In this document: in pieces, positions 32,245 through 41,248 of the stretch
Numbering within the stretch: position 1 is the stretch's first letter
How the letters are laid out: every line of letters begins with the position of its first letter
NCBI RefSeq assembly: GCF_029504395.1
Contig: NZ_JAQFIF010000023.1
Span: 1 to 42,454, forward strand
Length of the DNA: 42,454 bases
Direction of reading: 5' to 3'
Origin: Arthrobacter sp. ES3-54
GTDB lineage: Bacteria; Actinomycetota; Actinomycetes; Actinomycetales; Micrococcaceae
The notes under the pieces: model-generated
Seen by the model: the letters and a program-made list of their open reading frames with translations, nothing else
Databases searched by the model: none
What the model was told of the DNA's origin: nothing
Translations under genes and position numbers: made by a program

Positions 32245-32328
32245 GGGGCGGCAATGGGCAGCTGGGCGCCCGACCCCCGACGAACCGCGTGAAACGCAGG
32301 AGGACCGGGGACACGAATGCCGCGGACG

Positions 32329-33045
32329 CTAGCTCCGGCGTCCCTCTGCCCTGGACCGGATCCCCAGGAGCATCCGCCGCTCCATCAGGAACTGCATGGG
32401 TTCCAGCAACGTGCGCAGGGCCAGCCCCTCAACCAAAGGCGAGTAGTCATACCGGGTGCGGGACAGGAGCCTGGTGGCCTGGGGACCCGCAGGCCGCAAC
32501 ACGAACGTCCAGCCGATGTCCAGCCGGCGCCCGGTAGGACGGACGCCGGCCGGTGACATCTTCCCCGTGCGCAGGTCGATGGATCCGCCCAGCCCCAGTA
32601 CGGCCCCGGACTCGAGAAGCCTGACCGGCAGGCCGCCGTCGGGGGAGAGCGGAACGATGTCGCCAACCTCCAGACGCTGCAGTTCCGGGAGAATCCTGTC
32701 CGCACTCCTGAGGCCTAGACCCGTGGTTTTTTCGAACCAGTCATAGGAGTAAAAGCCGCCGCGCCCGGCGCCCAACTGGACAAGCCAGGGCCAGACCTCT
32801 GAGACCGGGGCCGCAATTGTCACTGCGCGGGTGCTTTGCAGGCGCGGGGCGGGCACGATCTCGTCCCCGGCGAGCGGTCCGGCGGCTTCCTGGGTGGTCG
32901 CCCCCCAGTGCAGGAGCCGTGGCCGGACCGCCAGCACGTAGGCGGCGCCGGCCGATGCCGCAGCCAGCGCCGCGAGCGGTCCGCGCAACCGACCGGGAGC
33001 ACGCGTCAGCGGCCGCCTTTCCGGCGGGGGTCCTGGGTGGTTCAT
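32329..33045 (-). CDS. SRPBCC-fold protein with N-terminal membrane anchor
   Basis: A 238-residue protein. A basic, proline-rich N-terminus and one hydrophobic segment (about 22-42, LAALAAASAGAAYVLAV) suggest a membrane anchor. A START/SRPBCC-like domain (about 70-215) is recognised by RAVTIAAPVSEVWPWLVQLG and GRGGFYSYDWFEK. The fold binds hydrophobic ligands, but the ligand is unknown. There is no clear ribosome site before the ATG at 33045. It is divergent from the epimerase gene. Confidence 0.7.
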   Translation of the reverse strand: MNHPGPPPERRPLTRAPGRLRGPLAALAAASAGAAYVLAVRPRLLHWGATTQEAAGPLAGDEIVPAPRLQSTRAVTIAAPVSEVWPWLVQLGAGRGGFYSYDWFEKTTGLGLRSADRILPELQRLEVGDIVPLSPDGGLPVRLLESGAVLGLGGSIDLRTGKMSPAGVRPTGRRLDIGWTFVLRPAGPQATRLLSRTRYDYSPLVEGLALRTLLEPMQFLMERRMLLGIRSRAEGRRS

Positions 33046-33280
33046 TCGGTGGTCCGGTGGACCCGATGTGCGTCCGCGGGCACGACAACGGGCTGGTCAC
33101 GGTTCATGGCCCCAGCCTGCCGCCCGGCCCGGGGACTGCCTAGGGCCGAAAGTCACGCGGGGCTGGGCACCGTGGCGGCCTCCGCTTAGGGTGGAACGGT
33201 GACCGCCGGCACCGGAGCAAGTTCCGGACCACGCGCCGGACCATGACGGTCCGCAACGCCTGCCACCCGAGGAGTTCCTG

Positions 33281-34153
33281 ATGAGAGTTGCTGTTACCGG
33301 AGGAAGCGGAAAGCTGGGCCGAAGCGTCGTGCGTCGGCTCAGCGATGACGGGCACGAGGTGACCAACCTGGACCGGACGGGCGCCCGCAGCCCCGGGTTC
33401 ACGGAAGTGGACCTGCGCAACTACGGCCAAGTGGTGGATGTGTTCCTTGGCCTCGAAGACCGCCATGCCGGCTTTGACGCGGTGGTGCACCTGGCCGCGA
33501 TTCCCGCGCCGGGCCATGCCCCTGATGCCGCCACGTTCGAGAACAATATGCAGTCCACCTACAACGTGTTCCAGGCCGCACGCCGGGCCGGGATCAAGAA
33601 GATCGTTTACGCGTCCAGTGAGACCGTGCTCGGGCTGCCGTTCGACGTCGACCCTCCCTACATCCCGGTGGACGAGGACTACGCGGCCAGGCCGGAAAGC
33701 ACGTACTCGCTGGTCAAACATCTTGAGGAGCAGATGGCCGTCCAGCTGACCCGATGGGACCCGGACCTGAGCATCACCGGCCTGAGGTTCTCCAACGTGA
33801 TGGACCCGGAGGACTATGAGGCGTTCCCCTCCTTCGACCACGACGCGAGGATGCGCAAGTGGAATCTCTGGGGCTACATTGACGGCCGGGACGGCGCGCA
33901 GGCCGTGGCCCGTGCCCTGGAGCACGGTAAACCCGGCTTCGAGGCCTTCATCATCGCCAACGAGGACACCGTGATGAGCCGCTCCAGCGCCAGCCTCGCC
34001 GCCGAGGTGTTCCCGAACGTGAAAGTGGTCAAGGATCTGGGCGAGCACGAGACCATGCTGTCGATCGACAAGGCCAAGCGGCTGCTGGGCTACGCGCCTG
34101 AGCACACCTGGCGGACGTACCACTCGCTGCGCACCACCCCCACGGAAGACTGA
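33281..34153 (+). CDS. NAD-dependent epimerase/dehydratase family protein
   Basis: A 290-residue extended short-chain dehydrogenase. The N-terminal VAVTGGSGKLGRSV (3-16) binds NAD(P). VVHLAAIPAPG and the catalytic Ser-Ser (YASSE) plus the YSLVK motif (Tyr and Lys, about 147-151) complete the active site. Substrates are typically nucleotide sugars or sugars; uronate dehydrogenase and sugar-lactone-forming enzymes belong to this group. It lies 20 bp before an aldo/keto reductase and close to a galactonate pathway, so a sugar or sugar-acid oxidation is inferred. AGGAGTTCCTG precedes the ATG. Confidence 0.83.
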   Translation: MRVAVTGGSGKLGRSVVRRLSDDGHEVTNLDRTGARSPGFTEVDLRNYGQVVDVFLGLEDRHAGFDAVVHLAAIPAPGHAPDAATFENNMQSTYNVFQAARRAGIKKIVYASSETVLGLPFDVDPPYIPVDEDYAARPESTYSLVKHLEEQMAVQLTRWDPDLSITGLRFSNVMDPEDYEAFPSFDHDARMRKWNLWGYIDGRDGAQAVARALEHGKPGFEAFIIANEDTVMSRSSASLAAEVFPNVKVVKDLGEHETMLSIDKAKRLLGYAPEHTWRTYHSLRTTPTED

Positions 34154-34173
34154 CCCCCAACTCGAGGAGTTCC

Positions 34174-35205
34174 ATGCAATACCGCACTCTGGGCACCAGC
34201 GGCGCCGTCGTCTCCAACTACGCGCTGGGGACCATGACTTTTGGCGCCGAGGCCACCGAGGAGCAGTCCCGCGCCATCCTGGATGACTACTTCGCGGCTG
34301 GCGGCAACTTCGTCGACACCGCCGACGTCTACAGCTCGGGGGTGTCGGAGGAAATCATCGGCCGGTGGCTGGCGGACCGGCCGGACGTCCGGGACCGGGC
34401 GGTCGTGGCCACGAAGGGCCGCTTCCCGATGGGCCAGGCACCCAACGACGTCGGAACCTCCCGCCGGCACCTGGTCCGGGCGCTGGATGACTCGCTGCGC
34501 CGGCTGGGCGTGGAACAGATCGATCTCTACCAGCTGCACGCGTGGGATCCGATCACCCCCCTTGAGGAGAGCCTCCGGTTCCTGCACGACGCCGTCACCA
34601 GCGGCAAGATCGCCTACTACGGCTTCTCCAACTTCCTGGGCTGGCAGTTGACCAAAGCCGTCCATGTGGCGAAGGCCCATGGCTGGAGTGCGCCGGTGAC
34701 GCTGCAGCCGCAGTACAGCCTCCTGGTCCGGGACATCGAGTCGGAAATCGTCCCGGCCTCGCTGGACGCCGGGATCGGGCTGCTGCCATGGTCGCCGCTG
34801 GGTGGCGGGTGGCTCTCCGGCAAGTACAAGCGCGACCAGCCGCCCGCCGGGGCCACCCGGCTCGGCGAAAATCCGAAGCGGGGAATGGAGGCCTGGGAGG
34901 CCCGCAACGCCGATCCCCGCACCTGGGACGTGATGGCCGAGGTAGAGGAAACCGCCGGGCGCCACGGCGTAAGCGCGGCCCAGGTGGCGCTGGCGTGGCT
35001 GGCGGACCGGCCGGCGGTCACCTCGGTGATCCTAGGCGCCCGCACCACCGCGCAGCTGGCGGACAATCTCGCGGCAGCGGATCTCCGGCTCACTGCGGGC
35101 GAGACGGAGCGGCTGACCGAGGCCGGCCGGCCGCGCGTCGGCGTCTATCCGTACGGGCCCATGGCCCAGGAGCAGCGCAGCCGGAAGCTCGAGGGCGGCC
35201 GCTGA
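34174..35205 (+). CDS. Aldo/keto reductase
   Basis: A 343-residue NADPH-type aldo/keto reductase with a TIM-barrel fold. The catalytic tetrad is Asp in FVDTADVY, the Tyr of the same segment, Lys in VVATKGRF and His in LYQLHAWDP. The C-terminal cofactor segment SVILGARTTAQLADNL is present. Members reduce sugar aldehydes or ketones, or oxidise sugars in reverse. Given the downstream De Ley-Doudoroff-type enzymes, oxidation of D-galactose or a related sugar is possible but unproven. AGGAGTTCC precedes the ATG. It converges with the GntR gene, with only 7 bp between stops. Confidence 0.85.
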   Translation: MQYRTLGTSGAVVSNYALGTMTFGAEATEEQSRAILDDYFAAGGNFVDTADVYSSGVSEEIIGRWLADRPDVRDRAVVATKGRFPMGQAPNDVGTSRRHLVRALDDSLRRLGVEQIDLYQLHAWDPITPLEESLRFLHDAVTSGKIAYYGFSNFLGWQLTKAVHVAKAHGWSAPVTLQPQYSLLVRDIESEIVPASLDAGIGLLPWSPLGGGWLSGKYKRDQPPAGATRLGENPKRGMEAWEARNADPRTWDVMAEVEETAGRHGVSAAQVALAWLADRPAVTSVILGARTTAQLADNLAAADLRLTAGETERLTEAGRPRVGVYPYGPMAQEQRSRKLEGGR

Positions 35206-35212
35206 CCAAGCG

Positions 35213-35962
35213 TTAGGTCTCCGGGGAGGCGGGGGAGCCGGCGTGATAGCTGGACCAGATGTCGCCCATTTCCTCGGTGGACTGTTCCACGATCCTGCTC
35301 ATGGCGGCGTGTGCGGCGTCCGCCTCGCCGCGCTGAATGGCGCTGGCCACATCCACATGCAGCTGCAGGGCCTCGTGGTGTGGCAAGTGCGGCATGAGGC
35401 CGTGCTCGGTGCGCCCCGTCAGCACCTCGGTGACCAGGTTGTGCAGCTGCGTAAACATGGCGTTGCCGGAGGCCCGGAGCACCGCCGCGTGGAAGTCGAT
35501 GTCGAGCCGGAGGAACTCGTCCTGGTCCCCGCGCTGGCCGGACGCCCACAGCCGTGCGGCCAGGGAGACGAGATCGCTGCCGGCATCCCAGGATGCCCTC
35601 TCGGCGGCGAGGCGGGCAGCCTGCGGTTCGATTGCTCCGCGGAGCTCGTTCAGGGCCTGCAATTGCTCCAGCCGCTTTGAGGACGCGAGCCGCCAGCGGA
35701 TCACTTGGGGGTCGTACGCGTTCCACGATTCCTCCGGCTGCACCACCGTGCCCAGCCGCCGCCGCGACTCCAGCATCCCCTTAGAGGACAGCACGCGGGT
35801 GGCTTCGCGCACCACGGAGCGGGAGACGTTGTGCTTGGCCTCAAGCTCGTCCAGGCGCAGGATCGAGTGTGGCGCCAGCGTCCCTTCGGCGATGGCCAGC
35901 CCGAGGTTCTGGACCAGCACGGAATGCAGGTCAGAAGTTGGCTCCGCCTTTGGAGTTTTCAT
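35213..35962 (-). CDS. FadR-type GntR regulator of the sugar-acid operon
   Basis: A 249-residue regulator. The winged helix-turn-helix spans about 10-78 with RLDELEAKHNVSRSVVREAT and the wing RRRLGTVVQ. An FCD ligand domain follows (about 95-240), with DFHAAVLRASGN typical of the metal site. It is divergent from the ABC importer and galactonate enzymes and most likely represses them until a sugar acid (galactonate or a pathway intermediate) is present; DgoR is the functional analogue in enterobacteria. The ATG at 35962 has no ribosome site but lies 6 bp after TATGAT, suggesting a leaderless message. Confidence 0.87.
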   Translation of the reverse strand: MKTPKAEPTSDLHSVLVQNLGLAIAEGTLAPHSILRLDELEAKHNVSRSVVREATRVLSSKGMLESRRRLGTVVQPEESWNAYDPQVIRWRLASSKRLEQLQALNELRGAIEPQAARLAAERASWDAGSDLVSLAARLWASGQRGDQDEFLRLDIDFHAAVLRASGNAMFTQLHNLVTEVLTGRTEHGLMPHLPHHEALQLHVDVASAIQRGEADAAHAAMSRIVEQSTEEMGDIWSSYHAGSPASPET

Positions 35963-35968
35963 AAATAA

Positions 35969-35974
35969 ATCATA
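35969..35974 (-). promoter_or_regulatory. -10 box of a probable leaderless GntR transcript
   Basis: TATGAT (minus strand) is followed by six bases (TTATTT) and the ATG, so transcription would start at or next to the start codon. No Shine-Dalgarno sequence is present. No good -35 box is seen. Confidence 0.45.
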
Positions 35975-35992
35975 CGGGTGGATGCAAGGGTC

Positions 35993-36022
35993 TTGTTTAA
36001 GTCTGCTTTATTTCTCTATGAT
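35993..36022 (+). promoter_or_regulatory. Candidate promoter of the ABC importer operon
   Basis: TTGTTT (35993-35998) and TATGAT (36017-36022) are 18 bp apart, about 80 bp upstream of the binding-protein start, in an unusually A/T-rich stretch for this genome (35961-36022). AAATAAA and TTTATTT inverted 7-mers flank the stretch and may mark an operator. Confidence 0.5.
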
Positions 36023-36101
36023 CGCTTCCAGAGCAGATGTAAAGATGCATTTGCAGCCGGCTGGACGTTCTCGCCAGCCCTGAAAACCAAAGGAAGTCGT
36101 A

Positions 36102-37397
36102 ATGAAGCGACGTTCAATTGCGAAGTACGCGGCAGTCGCCGCGGTCCTGTCCCTGGGGCTGACGGCCTGCGGCGGCGCCAGCGGCAGCACCGATGCCAAG
36201 ACCTCCGGCACCGTCCGGGTCACCCTCGCGAACCATGTCTGGACCGAAGGCATCAAAGCGGCCATTCCGGAATTCGAGAAGTCCAGCGGACTCAAGGTCG
36301 AACTGACCCAACTGGGCGAGGACCAGCTCTCGGACCAGTACAACGTCAAGCTCAACGCCGGCAGCGACGAGATCGACGTGATGATGTACCGCCCGCTCCA
36401 GGAAGGCAAGGCGTTCGCGAAGAACGGCTACCTCGCGGACCTGACGTCCAAGGTTTCCTCGGACGCCACGTGGGACTGGAAGGACTACCAGGAGGGCCCC
36501 GTCAAGGCCACCACCGCCGACGGCAAGGTGGTCGGCGTCCCGATCATCACCGAGCGCGAAGTCCTGTACTACCGCAAGGACCTGCTGAAGGCCGCCGGCC
36601 TGGCGGTTCCCAAGACCATGGACGAGCTCGAGGCCGCGGCCAAGGCCATCAAGGCTTCCTCCCCGGACACGGCCGGCTTCGTGGCCCGCACCGGCAAGTC
36701 CGCCGCCGTCACCCAGTTCTCCAGCTTCCTGTACTGCTTCGGCGGCGACTTCACCGACGCCAGCGGCAAGTCCGCCGTCAACTCCGACGCCGCGAAGAAG
36801 GCCTATGCGTTCTACGGCGGCCTGATCAAGAACTACGGCCCCGCCAACGTCAGCACGGACATGAGCTGGCCCGAGGCGATGGCAATCTTCACGCAGGGCA
36901 AGGCTGCCTTCTACACCGAGGCCGACTCGCTCTACAAGAACGCCACCGACCCGGCCAAGTCCAAGGTCGCCGACACCGTCGGCTTCGCCGCACTGCCCGC
37001 CGGCCCCGCAGGTTCCAAGCCGTACAACATCCCGTCCTGGGGCCTCGCCATCAACCAGGCATCAAGCAACCAGGACAACGCCTGGAAGTTCATCCAGTGG
37101 GCCACCAGCAAGGAACGCACCCTCGAAGCACAGAAGGCCGGCGTCCCCGGACCGCGCGCCTCAGTCTGGGCTGACCCGGCCGGAACCTCCACCTACCCGA
37201 AGGACCTCGCCGAGGCCATCACCGCCAGCGCCAAGAACGGCGTCGGACACGACCGTCCCGAGGTTCTCACCGTAGGCAAGGCCCGCGAAATCGTGGGCGG
37301 CCCGATCGTCGCCACCATCACCGGCTCTGACGGTTCCGCCGCAGCCGACACGGCTCACGACGCCTTCCAGAAGTTCCTGGACACCGAAAAGAAGTAG
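36102..37397 (+). CDS. ABC transporter sugar-binding lipoprotein
   Basis: A 431-residue family 1 extracellular solute-binding protein. The signal peptide ends in a lipobox, LTACGG, with the lipidated Cys near residue 24, so it is anchored on the outer face of the membrane. VMMYRPLQEGKAFAKNGYLA, GVPIITEREVLYYRKDLL and the Trp-rich AWKFIQWATSKE segments are typical of sugar-binding components of the CUT1 type. Its ligand is probably the sugar or sugar acid degraded by the downstream enzymes. AAAGGAAG precedes the ATG. A strong hairpin follows the gene. Confidence 0.9.
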   Translation: MKRRSIAKYAAVAAVLSLGLTACGGASGSTDAKTSGTVRVTLANHVWTEGIKAAIPEFEKSSGLKVELTQLGEDQLSDQYNVKLNAGSDEIDVMMYRPLQEGKAFAKNGYLADLTSKVSSDATWDWKDYQEGPVKATTADGKVVGVPIITEREVLYYRKDLLKAAGLAVPKTMDELEAAAKAIKASSPDTAGFVARTGKSAAVTQFSSFLYCFGGDFTDASGKSAVNSDAAKKAYAFYGGLIKNYGPANVSTDMSWPEAMAIFTQGKAAFYTEADSLYKNATDPAKSKVADTVGFAALPAGPAGSKPYNIPSWGLAINQASSNQDNAWKFIQWATSKERTLEAQKAGVPGPRASVWADPAGTSTYPKDLAEAITASAKNGVGHDRPEVLTVGKAREIVGGPIVATITGSDGSAAADTAHDAFQKFLDTEKK

Positions 37398-37450
37398 CGC
37401 GGCCGGCGCTACGCGCCTGCCGCACTACCCGCGTGATGCACCATCCAGCC

Positions 37451-37482
37451 CGGCGGGACGGCAGTCCGCCGCCGTCCCGCCG
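37451..37482 (+). promoter_or_regulatory. 12-bp-stem hairpin between binding-protein and permease genes
   Basis: CGGCGGGACGGC (37451-37462) pairs perfectly with GCCGTCCCGCCG (37471-37482) around an eight-base loop. It lies 53 bp after the binding-protein stop and 41 bp before the permease start, with no U-tract. Such a structure would stabilise or partly terminate the transcript so that more binding protein than permease is made. Confidence 0.7.
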
Positions 37483-37523
37483 CGGCCAGCTCTTCACTTC
37501 ACCCCCAACTCCTTAGGTGAACC

Positions 37524-38477
37524 ATGTCTGTATTGACCCCTCCCCGCAGCGCGCCATCCCGGAAGGCCGCCCGCCCACCCAGCGCACGCGAGAACTTCTC
37601 GGGCTGGGCCAACCGGCACCGCAAGTGGCTGTTCGCCGCCCCCGCCATGATCTTTGTCGGCGTCCTGATCGTCTTCCCCCTGGCCTGGACCCTGTACCTG
37701 AGCCTGACCGATTCGCAGGGCTCGGTAAGGGCTGCCTCCGAGTTTGTCGGCCTGCAGAACTACCTCACAGTCCTGTCCGACGTCGAACGCTTCTGGCCCG
37801 CCGTCGGCCGCACGCTCAGCTTCACCGGCGTTGCCCTCGTCTGCGAGGTGGTGCTCGGCATGTGCATCGCGCTGCTGCTGTGGCGCCCGTTCCGCGGCGA
37901 AAAGTGGGTCCGCGTGGCCATCCTGCTTCCGCTCGTCGCCACCCCCGTGGCGGTCGGCATGATGTGGCGGCTGATCTTCGACCCCAACATCGGCTTCGTC
38001 AACCAGCTGCTCGGCATGGTCGGCATTCCCGCCCAGCCCTGGCTCTCCGGCCAGGACACGGCGCTCGGCACCACCATCTTCATGGACGTGTGGCAGTGGA
38101 CCCCCATGGTGGTCCTGATCCTGCTGGCCGGGCTGACCTCCCTCTCCGAGGAGCCCGACGAGGCGGCCCGGATGGACGGCGCCAACGCCGCCCAGCGCTT
38201 CTTCTTCATCACGCTGCCCCTCATGATGCCGACCGTGATCGTCGCCATCCTGCTCCGGGGCATCGACGCCCTGAAGACCTTCGACATCCTCTACGCCACC
38301 AAGGGCAAAGGTGGCGGGTCCTTCCACGAAGTGGAGACGCTGAACGTCTACGCCTACGGGCTGAGCTTCGACTACAACCAGTACGGGCTCTCCTCCGCTG
38401 TGCTGATCCTGTTCTTCATGATCATCATCGGCTCCATGTGGCTGCTGACCATGCGCAAGAAAGCGGTAAGCAAATGA
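37524..38477 (+). CDS. ABC sugar permease (first membrane subunit)
   Basis: A 317-residue CUT1-type inner-membrane permease, about six helices. It shows the N-terminal helix WLFAAPAMIFVGVLIVFPLA and the cytoplasmic EAA loop DEAARMDGANAAQRFFFITL, which contacts the ATPase. The start ATG follows TTAGGTGA. The gene overlaps the second permease by ATGA. No ATP-binding subunit is encoded next to it; in many actinobacteria a shared MsiK-type ATPase elsewhere energises several CUT1 importers. Confidence 0.9.
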   Translation: MSVLTPPRSAPSRKAARPPSARENFSGWANRHRKWLFAAPAMIFVGVLIVFPLAWTLYLSLTDSQGSVRAASEFVGLQNYLTVLSDVERFWPAVGRTLSFTGVALVCEVVLGMCIALLLWRPFRGEKWVRVAILLPLVATPVAVGMMWRLIFDPNIGFVNQLLGMVGIPAQPWLSGQDTALGTTIFMDVWQWTPMVVLILLAGLTSLSEEPDEAARMDGANAAQRFFFITLPLMMPTVIVAILLRGIDALKTFDILYATKGKGGGSFHEVETLNVYAYGLSFDYNQYGLSSAVLILFFMIIIGSMWLLTMRKKAVSK

Positions 38478-39367
38478 CCGTACTGTCCCAAAACACCGAA
38501 CCCCAAACTGCCCCCGCCGAGGCGGCCAAGACGGCGCCGCGCCCCAGGAAGCCGCTGGGCACCCGCGCGTACAAGGTGTTCCGCGTCGCCGCACTGGTGG
38601 CCGTGGTGCTGTTCCTGATCGCCCCGCTGTTCTGGATGCTGCTGGCCTCCCTCAAGACCAACGTGGACATCTACGACACCGGCAAGTCGTTCTTCTTCAC
38701 CCCCACGTTCGAGAACTACGCCAATGTGCTGCAGCGGAACAACTACTTCGTCTTCATCTTCAACAGCTTCTGGGTGGCCTTTGTCTCCACAGCCCTGTCG
38801 CTAGTCCTGGGCGTGCCCGCCGCCTACGCCATGAGCCGGTTCACGATGCACCGCTCGGCGCTCGTGGTCCTGATGGCCCGCGTCATCCCCGGTGTCTCCC
38901 TGCTGGTGCCCTGGTACTACGTTTTCTCCAACCTGAAGATGGTGGGCGGCTTCGAGGTCCTGATCCTCAGCCACATGTTCGTCGCGCTGCCGCTGATCGT
39001 GTACATCATGATGAGCTACTTCGATTCCCTGCCGCTGGAGCTGGAGGAATCGGCCCAGGTGGACGGCCTCACCCCGATTGGCGCCTTCCGCCGCATCACC
39101 CTGCCGCTCTCCGTCGCCGGAATGGCCACCGCCGGCATCCTGTCCTTCATCTTCTCGTGGAACAACTTCATGTTCGCCCTGGTGCTCTCCGGCTCCAAGA
39201 CCAAGACCCTGCCGGTCGCGATCTTCGATTTCGTCTCCTACGCCAGCATCGACTGGGGCGGACTCATGGCGGCCGCCACCGTGGTCACCATCCCGATCAT
39301 GATCATTGCGCTCTTCACGCAGAAGTACATCGTCTCCGGCATGACCGCCGGCGCGACCAAGGGCTAG
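38474..39367 (+). CDS. ABC sugar permease (second membrane subunit)
   Basis: A 297-residue CUT1-type permease. After a cytoplasmic Pro/Ala-rich N-terminus (1-35), the first helix is FRVAALVAVVLFLIAPLFWM. The EAA loop reads LELEESAQVDGLTPIGAFRR. It pairs with the preceding permease. The ATG at 38474 overlaps the previous stop; the open frame extends far upstream only as a shadow of the first permease gene. The stop is 7 bp before the dehydratase start, so transport and catabolism are co-transcribed. Confidence 0.9.
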   Translation: MTVLSQNTEPQTAPAEAAKTAPRPRKPLGTRAYKVFRVAALVAVVLFLIAPLFWMLLASLKTNVDIYDTGKSFFFTPTFENYANVLQRNNYFVFIFNSFWVAFVSTALSLVLGVPAAYAMSRFTMHRSALVVLMARVIPGVSLLVPWYYVFSNLKMVGGFEVLILSHMFVALPLIVYIMMSYFDSLPLELEESAQVDGLTPIGAFRRITLPLSVAGMATAGILSFIFSWNNFMFALVLSGSKTKTLPVAIFDFVSYASIDWGGLMAAATVVTIPIMIIALFTQKYIVSGMTAGATKG

Positions 39368-39374
39368 GCAACAG

Positions 39375-40523
39375 ATGACACTCATCAGCAGGATTGAAAC
39401 GTTCCTCGTCGCGCCGCGCTGGCTCTTCGTCCGGATCGAGACGGACAGCGGGATCGTCGGCTGGGGCGAGGCGAGCTGCGAAGGCCGCAGCGAAACCGTG
39501 CGCACCGCCGTCGACCAGCTCGCCGAGCTGCTCATCGGCAACGATGCGCTACGGATCGAGGACCACTGGCAGGTCATGACCAAGGGGTCCTTCTACCGCG
39601 GCGGGCCCATCCTGGCCAGCGCCGTGTCCGGCCTGGACCAGGCCCTCTGGGACATCGCCGGCAAGCACTTCAACACCCCCGTGCACCAGCTTCTCGGTGG
39701 CCACGTCCGGGACCGGATCCGGATGTACGGCTGGGTGGGCGGGGATGAGCCCAACGAGGTGGCTGACCAGATCAGCGCACAGCTGGAGGTCGGGCTCACG
39801 GCCATCAAGATGAACGCCAGCGGCCGGATGAGCCCCATCGCCTCGGTGGCCGAGCTCGACGGCGTCGTCCGCCGGGTGGCCGCTGCCCGTGAGGTCCTCG
39901 GCGACCACCGTGACGTGGCCGTGGACTTCCACGGCCGCTTCAGCCTCGCCAACGCCCGCCGGGTGGCGCCGCTGCTGGAGCCGTACCGGCCCTTCTTCCT
40001 CGAAGAACCGGTGGTCCCGGAAAACACCCACCTGCTGCGCGAGTTCACCTCCTCCACCACGACGCCGGTCTCCACCGGCGAGCGGCTGTACAGCCGGCAG
40101 GAATTCCTGCCCGCGCTGCAGGCCGGCATTGCCGTGGCCCAGCCGGACCTCTCCCACGCCGGCGGCATCACCGAGGTCCGCAAGATCGCCTCGCTCGCCG
40201 AAATCTACGAGGTCCAGCTCGCCCCGCACTGCCCGCTGGGCCCGCTGGCCCTGGCCGCCTGCCTGCAGGTGGGCTTCGCGACACCCAACTTCCTGATCCA
40301 GGAACAAAGCATCGGCATCCACTACAACCAGAGCGCCGAAGTCCTGGACTACGTGGTGGACAAGTCCCCGCTGAAGTTCGTGGACGGACACATCGAACGG
40401 CTCACCGGCCCGGGCCTGGGCATCGAGATCGATGAGGCCGTGGTCCGTGCCGCGGACAAGCGCGGGCACGCCTGGCGCGGTCCTGTCTGGCGGCATCCCG
40501 ACGGCGCTTTCGCCGAGTGGTGA
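39375..40523 (+). CDS. dgoD: D-galactonate dehydratase
   Basis: A 382-residue enolase-superfamily enzyme that dehydrates D-galactonate to 2-keto-3-deoxy-D-galactonate. The N-terminal capping domain is residues 1-120. Mg2+ ligands are Asp184 (AVDFHGR), Glu210 (FLEEPV) and Glu236 (STGERLYS); catalytic His186 and His285 (APHCPLGPLA) are in place. These match the E. coli DgoD positions within one residue. The pattern VDFHGR and APHCPLGP separates it from gluconate/mannonate dehydratases. It is the first enzyme gene after the importer and is followed by aldolase and kinase genes completing the De Ley-Doudoroff route. Confidence 0.9.
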   Translation: MTLISRIETFLVAPRWLFVRIETDSGIVGWGEASCEGRSETVRTAVDQLAELLIGNDALRIEDHWQVMTKGSFYRGGPILASAVSGLDQALWDIAGKHFNTPVHQLLGGHVRDRIRMYGWVGGDEPNEVADQISAQLEVGLTAIKMNASGRMSPIASVAELDGVVRRVAAAREVLGDHRDVAVDFHGRFSLANARRVAPLLEPYRPFFLEEPVVPENTHLLREFTSSTTTPVSTGERLYSRQEFLPALQAGIAVAQPDLSHAGGITEVRKIASLAEIYEVQLAPHCPLGPLALAACLQVGFATPNFLIQEQSIGIHYNQSAEVLDYVVDKSPLKFVDGHIERLTGPGLGIEIDEAVVRAADKRGHAWRGPVWRHPDGAFAEW

Positions 40524-40576
40524 ACGCCCCCGTGCCGAGCCCGGTCCTGTTCGCCCCGACGAAGGAGAAGCCTGAC

Positions 40577-41248
40577 ATGAAGAACACCCTGACGCCCGAA
40601 TCACTGCTGGCCGGTATCCGGGCGACCCGGCTGGTGGCAATTGTGCGCGGCACGGACGGGGCAGCCGCCGCGAAGGCAGCCCTCGCGGCGATGGAGGAGG
40701 GCTTCCGGTACGTCGAGATTGCGCTCACCACACCGGGGGCCCTGGAGGCGATCCGCGAGGTCCGCGCGGCCGCCCCGGCGGACTGCTTCGTCGGGGCCGG
40801 AACCGTGCTGACCGCCCAGGACGTTCACCGGGTTGCCGAGGCGGGCGGCCAGTTCATGGTGACCCCGTCGCTGGCAGAGTCGATCGCCGAATCAGCCCGG
40901 CTAGGACTGCCCGTGCTGGCAGGTGCGCTGACCCCCAGCGAGGCCTATGAAGCCATGAACCGGGGCGCCACCGCGGTCAAGCTCTTCCCCGCATCGATCG
41001 GCGGACCGGGGTACCTCAAGGCGCTCCGCGATCCCTTCCCCGGGATCCCGTTCGTCGCCGTCGGCGGCGTCGGGCTGGATGAAGCAGCGGGCTACTGGGA
41101 AGCCGGCGCGATCGCCGTCGGGCTTGGCGGACCGCTGTTCGGCGACGCCGGCTCCGGCGGCGACCTCGCCCCGATGCGGGAACGGGCCCGCGGTTTCGTG
41201 GCCCTGGCCACCGAATTCGGCCGTCCGCGCGCGGAGAGCCTGCGGTGA
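40577..41248 (+). CDS. dgoA: 2-keto-3-deoxy-6-phosphogalactonate aldolase
   Basis: A 223-residue class I aldolase of the KDPG/KDPGal family. The Schiff-base Lys135 is in AVKLFPAS and the catalytic Glu47 in YVEIALTT. GAGTVLTA (73-80) and FMVTPSLA are typical. It splits 2-keto-3-deoxy-6-phosphogalactonate into pyruvate and glyceraldehyde 3-phosphate. KDPG is an alternative substrate, but the neighbouring DgoD makes the galacto form likely. The open frame reaches back to 40517, overlapping the dehydratase, but the ATG at 40577 has AAGGAG 10 bp upstream. The stop overlaps the kinase GTG by four bases. Confidence 0.88.
   Translation: MKNTLTPESLLAGIRATRLVAIVRGTDGAAAAKAALAAMEEGFRYVEIALTTPGALEAIREVRAAAPADCFVGAGTVLTAQDVHRVAEAGGQFMVTPSLAESIAESARLGLPVLAGALTPSEAYEAMNRGATAVKLFPASIGGPGYLKALRDPFPGIPFVAVGGVGLDEAAGYWEAGAIAVGLGGPLFGDAGSGGDLAPMRERARGFVALATEFGRPRAESLR

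Noticed and set aside
37517..38473. Long N-terminal extension of the second permease
   Set aside because: It is the out-of-frame reading of the first permease gene; the true start is the ATG at 38474.
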